NCBI RefSeq assembly: GCF_015354245.1
Contig: NZ_JADKYZ010000012.1
Location: 62,001-126,000, forward strand
Length of the DNA: 64,000 bases
Reading direction: 5' to 3'
Source: Diaphorobacter caeni
GTDB lineage: Bacteria; Pseudomonadota; Gammaproteobacteria; Burkholderiales; Burkholderiaceae_C
The translations under genes and the position numbers were made by a program. Shown piece after piece: positions 58,519 through 64,000 of the stretch (the stretch's first letter is position 1; each line of letters begins with the position of its first letter). A model generated the notes under the pieces. It had not been told where the DNA came from. It saw nothing but the letters and a program-made list of their open reading frames with translations, and ran no database searches.

Positions 58519-59328
58519 ATGACCACAGCACCTGTCTCCGCTCCCGCCCCCGCTCCTGATTACGTCGCTCCGCACGGACTGCTCAAGAACAAGACCGCCC
58601 TGATCACTGCGGCTGCCGGTGCCGGCATTGGATTTGCCGCGGCCCGCCGTTGTGCGGAAGAGGGCTGCAAGGCGGTGTTCGTCTCCGACGTGCACGAGCG
58701 CCGTCTAGCGGAAGCGGTCGCGCAGATCAAGGCCGAGACGGGCCTCGCCCATGTCTACGGAAAGCTCTGTGACGTGAGCAAGGAAGACCAGGTCCAGGCG
58801 CTGATCCGCGAGGCGGACGAGACGCTGGGCGGCATCGACGTGCTGATCAACAACGCGGGTCTGGGCACCAGCTGCAAGGTGGTCGACATGTCGGACGACG
58901 AGTGGAGCAAGGTCATCGACATCACGCTGACGGGCACCTTCCGCATGACGCGTGCCGCACTCAAGGTGATGCAGCCGCGCGGCAAGGGCGTGATCGTGAA
59001 CAACGCCTCGGTGCTGGGCTGGCGAGCGCAGACCGAGCAGGCGCACTATGCGGCGGCCAAGGCCGGGGTGATGGCGTTCACTCGCTGCTCGGCGCTGGAG
59101 GCCGCGCCGCATGGCGTGCGCATCAACGCGGTGGCGCCTTCGATCGCGATCCATGCGTTTCTCAAGAAATCGGCCTCGGAAGAGCTGCTGGCCAAGCTGT
59201 CGGAAAAGGAAGCCTTCGGTCGCGGCGCGGAGCCATGGGAAGTGGCGAACGTGATGATTTTCCTCGCCAGCGATTACTCGTCGTACATGACGGGCGAGGT
59301 GGTGTCGGTCAGCTCGCAGAGGGCCTGA
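58519..59328 (+). CDS. short-chain dehydrogenase/reductase of the steroid cluster
   Basis: 269 residues with an N-terminal Ala/Pro extension (about 20 residues). The glycine-rich motif is variant, TAAAGAGIG in place of TGxxxGIG. NNAGLGT, NNASVLGW (catalytic Ser) and HYAAAKAG (Tyr-x3-Lys) follow. The ending YSSYMTGEVVSVSSQ is typical. Probably oxidises a hydroxyacyl-CoA of the C/D rings. The MaoC-type gene begins three bases later, so the two are co-expressed. Confidence 0.85.
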   Translation: MTTAPVSAPAPAPDYVAPHGLLKNKTALITAAAGAGIGFAAARRCAEEGCKAVFVSDVHERRLAEAVAQIKAETGLAHVYGKLCDVSKEDQVQALIREADETLGGIDVLINNAGLGTSCKVVDMSDDEWSKVIDITLTGTFRMTRAALKVMQPRGKGVIVNNASVLGWRAQTEQAHYAAAKAGVMAFTRCSALEAAPHGVRINAVAPSIAIHAFLKKSASEELLAKLSEKEAFGRGAEPWEVANVMIFLASDYSSYMTGEVVSVSSQRA

Positions 59329-59331
59329 GCG

Positions 59332-59847
59332 ATGAGCGAAGCAGCCACTCTCACGCAAACTGCCGCCAACCCTGCTGCTGCGCAGCGAGGCGGTGTGTCG
59401 TTCAACTCGGTGCAGTCGATTCTGGATGCGGTGGGCACATCGCTCGGCGCGACCGAGTGGATGACGATCACGCAGGAGCGCATCACCCAGTTCGCCGACG
59501 CGACGGGCGATCACCAGTGGATTCACGTCGATCCCGAGCGTGCGAAGAACGGCCCTTTCGGAGCCTGTGTGGCGCACGGGTATCTGACGATGTCGCTCGC
59601 CAATCTTTTCTTGCCGCAGCTCGCGCGATTCGATGGGTTGAAGATGGGCGTGAACTACGGCTGCGACAAGGTGCGGTTTCCCGCTCCGGTGCGCGTGAAT
59701 TCGCGGGTTCGCGGCGTGGGCGAGGTGATCGCCGCCACGCGGATGGGCGACGACGGCGTGCAGGCGCACATCCGCATCACCGTCGAAGTGGAGCATCAGG
59801 ATAAACCCGGAACTGTCGTCGAGACGATAAGTCGGCTCCATTTTTGA
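59332..59847 (+). CDS. MaoC-type (hotdog) enoyl-CoA hydratase
   Basis: 171 residues. The hydratase-2 motif has the catalytic Asp and His in FADATGDHQWIHVDPERA, followed by GPFGACVAHGYLTMSLANLFLP. Single hotdog domain. It lies between an SDR and a thiolase, so it most likely hydrates an unsaturated steroid-ring CoA ester in the same beta-oxidation round. Confidence 0.88.
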   Translation: MSEAATLTQTAANPAAAQRGGVSFNSVQSILDAVGTSLGATEWMTITQERITQFADATGDHQWIHVDPERAKNGPFGACVAHGYLTMSLANLFLPQLARFDGLKMGVNYGCDKVRFPAPVRVNSRVRGVGEVIAATRMGDDGVQAHIRITVEVEHQDKPGTVVETISRLHF

Positions 59848-60046
59848 TTGAACAATTAACGATTGGTTAAAGATCCCTGCCGCGAACCAGGACAAGACAG
59901 GCAGAGAACGGTCAGGGACTTCGGAAGGCAAGTGGCGAGTCGACGCAGAGCGGCGAAGCCAGGGAAAGGTCGGTGGACGCAGTGGGCACAAAACAGATCC
60001 GCGCGGCCATCTTGAAATGACAAGACGGAAAGTCAGGAGACAGTTT

Positions 60047-61249
60047 ATGAAGGACGCAGTCATCGTTTCGACAGCGCGCACTCCCATCGGCAAGGCGTTT
60101 CGCGGGGCATTCAACGACACGGAGGCGCCGGTGCTGGGCGGCCACGTGATCCGTGCGGCGCTTGACAAAGCGAATGTGCGGAGCGAGGACGTCGGCGATG
60201 TGATTCTGGGCATTGCGGCCCAGCAGGGCACCCAGGGCTACAACCTCGGTCGCCTGTGCGGTTATACGGCTGGATTGCCGGATTCGGTGGGCGGCATGGT
60301 GATCGACCGCATGTGCGCTTCGGGCCTGATGAGCATCGCCACTGCGGCCAAGAGCATCATGGCGGGAGAGTACGACGTGGCGGTGGCCGGTGGTCTCGAG
60401 TCCATTTCACTGGTGCAGAACAAGCACAAGAATGCCTATCGCGCGCAATCGAAGGCCGTGCTCGCCGCCGAACCCACGGCCTACATCCAGATGATCGAAA
60501 CCGCCGAACTGGTGAGCCAGCGATACGGCATCAGCCGCGAGGTGCAGGACGAGTACTCGCTGCGCAGCCAGCAGCGCGTGGCGCAGGCGCAGGCCAAGGG
60601 TCTGTTCAATGATGAAATAGTGCCGCTCACCTCGGTCAAGCAGTTGTTCGACAAAGAAGGCAACGTCACCGGGACGGAAGAGGTCACGTTGACCAAAGAT
60701 GAAGGCAACCGTGGTGACACGACTCTTGAGAGCCTGGCCAAGTTGAAGCCCGTGTGGAAGAACGGCCAGTGGGTCGCCGAAGGCCAATTCATCACGGCGG
60801 GCAATGCATCGCAGCTTTCCGATGGTGCGAGCGCCAGTGTGCTGATGAGTGCAAACGAGGCGCGCGAGCGGGGGTTGACGCCTCTGGGTGTCTACCGTGG
60901 CATGGCCGTGGCGGGCTGCCGAGCGGACGAAATGGGCATTGGCCCGGTGTTCGCGATTCCGAAGCTGCTCAAGCAACATGGCCTCGGCGTGAAGGACATC
61001 GACCTCTGGGAAATCAACGAGGCGTTCGCCTGTCAGGTCATTCATTGCCGCGATACGCTGGGTATTCCCGATGACCGCTTGAACGTCAATGGTGGTGCAA
61101 TCTCAATAGGTCATCCCTTTGGCATGTCGGGTGCACGACTGGTAGGGCATGCACTGCTTGAAGGTCGTCGCCGTGGCGCACGCTACGCGGTGGTCAGCAT
61201 GTGCATCGGCGGTGGCATGGGTGCCGCCGGCCTGTTCGAGATTCAGTGA
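60047..61249 (+). CDS. acetyl-CoA acyltransferase/thiolase (second of the cluster)
   Basis: 400 residues. The nucleophilic Cys is in [49 protein letters not shown] and [13 protein letters not shown] complete the thiolase set. ATG 60047 follows AGGAGA. A 199-base gap after the MaoC gene contains a small TTAAC-GATTG-GTTAA dyad (59856-59870) and may carry a promoter. Substrate inferred only from context. Confidence 0.88.
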   Translation: MKDAVIVSTARTPIGKAFRGAFNDTEAPVLGGHVIRAALDKANVRSEDVGDVILGIAAQQGTQGYNLGRLCGYTAGLPDSVGGMVIDRMCASGLMSIATAAKSIMAGEYDVAVAGGLESISLVQNKHKNAYRAQSKAVLAAEPTAYIQMIETAELVSQRYGISREVQDEYSLRSQQRVAQAQAKGLFNDEIVPLTSVKQLFDKEGNVTGTEEVTLTKDEGNRGDTTLESLAKLKPVWKNGQWVAEGQFITAGNASQLSDGASASVLMSANEARERGLTPLGVYRGMAVAGCRADEMGIGPVFAIPKLLKQHGLGVKDIDLWEINEAFACQVIHCRDTLGIPDDRLNVNGGAISIGHPFGMSGARLVGHALLEGRRRGARYAVVSMCIGGGMGAAGLFEIQ

Positions 61250-61287
61250 TCGCATGTCCAAACTGCCGCTAGCAAAGAGAGTTGACC

Positions 61288-62538
61288 ATGATGGAAAGCG
61301 CCTTCGCCAGAATGAGTTTTGCGACCTATACATCACCGAGCATTGCCTGCGTGCTCAAGGATGTTCCCGTATTTGACAAGGTTGCTCCCGCACGCACCGT
61401 GCCGCCGCAGTCGGACTTTGTCTCGGCCGAGCAGTTCAGCCAACTGGCCAGCCTGCTGTACGAAGCCGCGATGGACACGGAAGGCTGGCGGCCGTTTCTT
61501 GAGCTGCTGCGCAAGCAGCTCGGCGGCAACTACGCCTCGTTGATCGTGCGCCCTTGCAATGCAGATGACGTGGGGCTGGTCGTGTCCGCCGCCGGTGAGC
61601 GCCGCGACGTGCCCACCGGCAATCCCAAGATCGCGATGAGTCCGTTTCGCGGGCTGGTGACCGACCGCGTGGTGACGGTGAGCGACGTCATGTCCGATTC
61701 GGAATGGCGCGCTTCAGCCTACTACAGCGACTGGTGCAAGGACCTGAACGTCTATCACGTGCTGGCCGCCGACGTTGCCACCAAGGATGGCTGCGTCTAC
61801 GGCCTGCGCATTGTGCGGCCCGAAAGCGATGTCAATTTCAGCAAGCAGGAAAAGGAATTCTGCGCGATGGTGCTGCCGCATCTCAAGCGCGCACTGAATC
61901 TGCATCTGGCCGTGAACCAGGACCGTCAGGTGATCTCGCTTTACAGCCGCGCGATGGCGCAGCTGATGGTGGGCGTGGTCATCCTCGACCAGAACGGCGT
62001 GGTGATCGAGTCCAACCCCGCAGCCACCAGCATCCTCGACATGCAGGATGGCCTGAAGGTGACGGGCGGCATGCTGGAGGCCAATTACGCCAACGACAAC
62101 CGCAAGCTGCAGCGCCTGATCCGCGATGCGCTGATGCATACCCAGGTCTCTCGCCTGAGCATGACCGAGGGGATGTCGGTGAGCCGCCAGTCCGGCCAGC
62201 TCAACTGGGGCGTGGTGGTGCAGAGCATTTCGCCCGACGAGTGGACCGAAGGCAAACAGCGACCCAGCGTCGCCGTCTTTGTGCGCGACACCGGCGGCAA
62301 GGCCGACCCTCCGGTCAAGCTCGCGCAGCAGCTGTTCCAGCTGACGCCCGCCGAAACATCGCTCGCGATCCAGCTGGCCAATGGTCTGTCGCTGGAAGAG
62401 GCTGCAGAAGCGCTCAACATCCGCCGCAACACGGCGCGCGCGCATCTGCGTTCGATTTTCTCCAAGACAGGCGTGCGCCGCCAGACCGAGCTGGTGCGGA
62501 TTTTCCTCAACAGCGTTGCGTGGTTGGGGAACAAGTAG
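61288..62538 (+). CDS. LuxR-type HTH regulator, TeiR/TesR-like
   Basis: 416 residues. The N-terminal two thirds hold a sensory region with a PAS-like segment (VVILDQNGVVIESNPAATSILDMQDGL). The C-terminal helix-turn-helix is of the LuxR/GerE type (LTPAETSLAIQLANGLSLEEAAEALNIRRNTARAHLRSIFSKTGVRRQTELVRI). Comamonas testosteroni TeiR/TesR, the testosterone-inducible activator, is of this class. Being the last gene of the steroid cluster makes that role likely. ATG 61288 or 61291 is the start. A strong terminator follows. Confidence 0.82.
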   Translation: MMESAFARMSFATYTSPSIACVLKDVPVFDKVAPARTVPPQSDFVSAEQFSQLASLLYEAAMDTEGWRPFLELLRKQLGGNYASLIVRPCNADDVGLVVSAAGERRDVPTGNPKIAMSPFRGLVTDRVVTVSDVMSDSEWRASAYYSDWCKDLNVYHVLAADVATKDGCVYGLRIVRPESDVNFSKQEKEFCAMVLPHLKRALNLHLAVNQDRQVISLYSRAMAQLMVGVVILDQNGVVIESNPAATSILDMQDGLKVTGGMLEANYANDNRKLQRLIRDALMHTQVSRLSMTEGMSVSRQSGQLNWGVVVQSISPDEWTEGKQRPSVAVFVRDTGGKADPPVKLAQQLFQLTPAETSLAIQLANGLSLEEAAEALNIRRNTARAHLRSIFSKTGVRRQTELVRIFLNSVAWLGNK

Positions 62539-62580
62539 TGAGATGTGAGTGTGAGAGTCCTTTGTTCGTTACTTCATTCA

Positions 62581-62607
62581 AGCCCGGGTCATGCCGGGCT
62601 TTTTTTT
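62581..62607 (+). terminator. Rho-independent terminator of the steroid cluster
   Basis: AGCCCGG (62581-62587), loop GTCATG, CCGGGCT (62594-62600), then a run of T residues. It starts 43 bases after the regulator stop. Confidence 0.9.
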
Positions 62608-62857
62608 CGCCTTGATTTTTGCGGGCTTTGATTTTGATGCTGCCCCTTGGCGGTGATCGGTCAATCGCGTTGGGGAGGAGAGATCGGCCATATAGCTTCG
62701 ATGCGCAGCCTTGCCTTACGCTTGTACTGATCTGCGGCTTCGACGTCTCGCGCTATGGCCCATCTCTCCGTTGTGGTGGTTGTTCGCATGCTCGGTGCGC
62801 TTTATTGGCCCGCTGCTGAATTTCAAACTTCCACGGCAATGCGCGTTCAAATCATTT
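62608..62857. other. gene-free interval before panD
   Basis: 250 bases downstream of both the LuxR gene and the convergent panD. No gene, repeat or second terminator recognised. Confidence 0.45.
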
Positions 62858-63220
62858 TCAAATCTTCTTGATTTCCTGAATCCGGTTGTTGTCGCCGAGC
62901 AGCACCACTTTCGGCTTCCAGTGATCGACGTGTGCATCATCGATGGGTGCGTAGGTGCAGATGATCAGCAGATCGCCCACATGCGCTTTGCGGGCTGCGG
63001 CACCGTTCAATGAAATCGCGCCGGAGCCGCGCGCGGCCTTGATGATGTAGGTGGAGAAGCGCTCGCCGTTGTTGACGTTGTAGAGCTCGATCTTCTCGAA
63101 CTCGCGCATGTCGGCGGCGTCGAGCAGGTCTTCGTCGATCCCGCAGGAGCCTTCGTAGTGCAGATCAGCCTCGGTGACTGTCGCGCGATGGAGCTTGGCG
63201 CGCAGCATGACTCTGGTCAT
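62858..63220 (-). CDS. panD: aspartate 1-decarboxylase
   Basis: Makes beta-alanine from L-aspartate for pantothenate and CoA synthesis; 120 residues, normal length. The self-cleavage site Gly24-Ser25 in HYEGSCGID yields the pyruvoyl group. MLRAKLHRATVTEADL and LNGAAARKAHVGDLLIICTYA are family-typical. Start at ATG 63220; an upstream frame to 63313 enters the AT-rich promoter. Stands alone, without panB or panC. Confidence 0.96.
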   Translation of the reverse strand: MTRVMLRAKLHRATVTEADLHYEGSCGIDEDLLDAADMREFEKIELYNVNNGERFSTYIIKAARGSGAISLNGAAARKAHVGDLLIICTYAPIDDAHVDHWKPKVVLLGDNNRIQEIKKI

Positions 63221-63563
63221 TGTATTTTCCTGGTTGGTCAAAATGAATCGTGATTTGAATATTTTGAAAAATATGATATTGAAATGAATATCACCGTGGA
63301 TATTCAAACTCACGCTCCCGGATTAACGGGCGGGCGAAGTATCTGTTTTTTCTTTTCATCGCTCAACCCCCGAATAAGGCATATGCATATGCCGCTTTTC
63401 ATCGTTGGCGGCTTCTTCGCGTTGCAGTGAAATTGTCGCGAAGGGGACCGTGCACCGTCCATTTGGAGTATGTCGCCACGTCGCTTCGCGGCAAGACTGA
63501 ACGGCATCCCTTCCATGTTCAGGTGGGGTCGTGACATACAGAACGACGGAGACAACGGAGCCC
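63221..63563. promoter_or_regulatory. divergent promoter region between panD and the GMC oxidoreductase, with a palindrome
   Basis: 343 bases. The first 80 are very AT-rich and contain TGATATT-N6-AATATCA (63274-63293) on the panD side. A perfect 16-base palindrome, GGCATATGCATATGCC, lies at 63378-63393, about 170 bases before the oxidoreductase start. Either could be an operator. No gene seen. Confidence 0.5.
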
Positions 63564-64000
63564 ATGGACACTCCTTTTGACTACATCATCGTAGGCGCGG
63601 GATCGGCGGGCGGCACGCTGGCTGCACGCCTGAGTGAAGACGCGCGCAACCGCGTGCTGCTGCTGGAGGGCGGAGGAACGCACAAGGACTTGCTGGTCGA
63701 CATGCCCTCGGGCTGGGGGCAGATGATCTACAACCCCAAATACTCATGGGGTCACAGGACGGAACCCGAGCGCTGGGCGGGCGGGCGCGCAATCTCGCTG
63801 CCGCGCGGCAAGCGGCTTGGCGGTTCGTCGTCGATCAACGGCATGATCTATGTGCGCGGAGACCGCGCGGATTTCGACAGCTGGGCGGCGCTCGGCGCCA
63901 AGGGCTGGAGCTACGCGGAGCTGCTGCCGTACTTCGTGCGCACCGAAAACCAGCTCAGCGATCAGCCAGCGTTTCAAAGCGCGTCGCTGCATGGCCGGGG
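63564..64000 (+). CDS. GMC-family FAD-dependent oxidoreductase (5' part, cut by window edge)
   Basis: The first 145 residues of a choline-dehydrogenase-like flavoprotein. The Rossmann FAD motif YIIVGAGSAGGTLAARLSED is at 6-25, followed by the LLLEGG acid site (33-38) and the GMC signature RGKRLGGSSSINGMIYVRG. It lacks a signal peptide and probably oxidises a primary or secondary alcohol. The rest lies beyond 64000, so the substrate class cannot be judged. Start ATG 63564. Confidence 0.9.
   Translation, partial: MDTPFDYIIVGAGSAGGTLAARLSEDARNRVLLLEGGGTHKDLLVDMPSGWGQMIYNPKYSWGHRTEPERWAGGRAISLPRGKRLGGSSSINGMIYVRGDRADFDSWAALGAKGWSYAELLPYFVRTENQLSDQPAFQSASLHGR

Noticed and set aside
59856..59870. 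TTAAC-GATTG-GTTAA dyad after the MaoC gene
   Set aside because: Only five-base arms with no T tail and no second copy noticed; too weak to list as terminator or operator.

Overview
The window reads as a chromosomal segment of a GC-rich betaproteobacterium of the Comamonadaceae type (Comamonas, Delftia or Acidovorax relatives). The grounds are a Comamonas-like steroid ring-degradation cluster, an intracellular PHB depolymerase whose Cys-box matches the Ralstonia type, many CoA-dependent catabolic genes and a Bug-family binding protein. The species cannot be fixed from sequence reading alone.

Layout. Positions 1-15.8 kb are mostly housekeeping genes on the minus strand: a YheS-like ABC-F ATPase cut by the left edge, prmB, the lysine/diaminopimelate genes dapE, dapD and dapC with a pilU-type motor ATPase between dapD and dapE, an orphan RnfB-like ferredoxin, phaZ, a RelA/SpoT-domain alarmone synthetase-like protein, dusA, a long-chain acyl-CoA synthetase and a GntR regulator. 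From 16.2 to 23.7 kb is a propionyl-CoA/methylmalonyl-CoA operon (mutase, meaB, pccB, pccA). A low-GC peptidase M15-like gene sits between the two carboxylase subunits. From 23.9 to 33.4 kb are an MFS transporter, a LysR regulator facing away from it, a Bug/CoA-transferase/enoyl-CoA hydratase/TauE catabolic operon, a YdcF protein, a VOC protein that may be the methylmalonyl-CoA epimerase, a PaaI-type thioesterase and bioB. Then come two small stress-type membrane or glycine-zipper genes and a second TauE permease.

Positions 35,387-43,521 are a complete Tn3-family, Tn21-subgroup transposon of 8,135 bp. It has 38-bp terminal inverted repeats (35/38 matching) and a 5-bp target duplication TTCCG on both sides. 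It carries merR, merT, merP and a cysteine-rich GDCCVxC protein, but no merA. It also has tnpA, tnpR, a three-part res site and a second cargo of SulP anion transporter, tandem universal stress protein and DksA/TraR zinc-finger protein. Cargo on both sides of tnpA/tnpR, and mercury uptake without mercuric reductase, make this the most unusual object in the window.

Positions 43.7-62.5 kb are a steroid-degradation cluster, all on the plus strand: a TesB/HsaC-type extradiol dioxygenase, IpdA, IpdB, IpdC and EchA20 counterparts for C/D-ring opening, another crotonase, two pairs of acyl-CoA dehydrogenases, two thiolases, two SDR dehydrogenases, a MaoC hydratase, a Tat-exported amidase and a TeiR-like LuxR regulator. 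Its products should include propionyl-CoA, which the mutase/carboxylase operon 20-28 kb away can carry to succinyl-CoA. The window ends with panD and the start of a GMC oxidoreductase. No tRNA, rRNA or CRISPR array was recognised.
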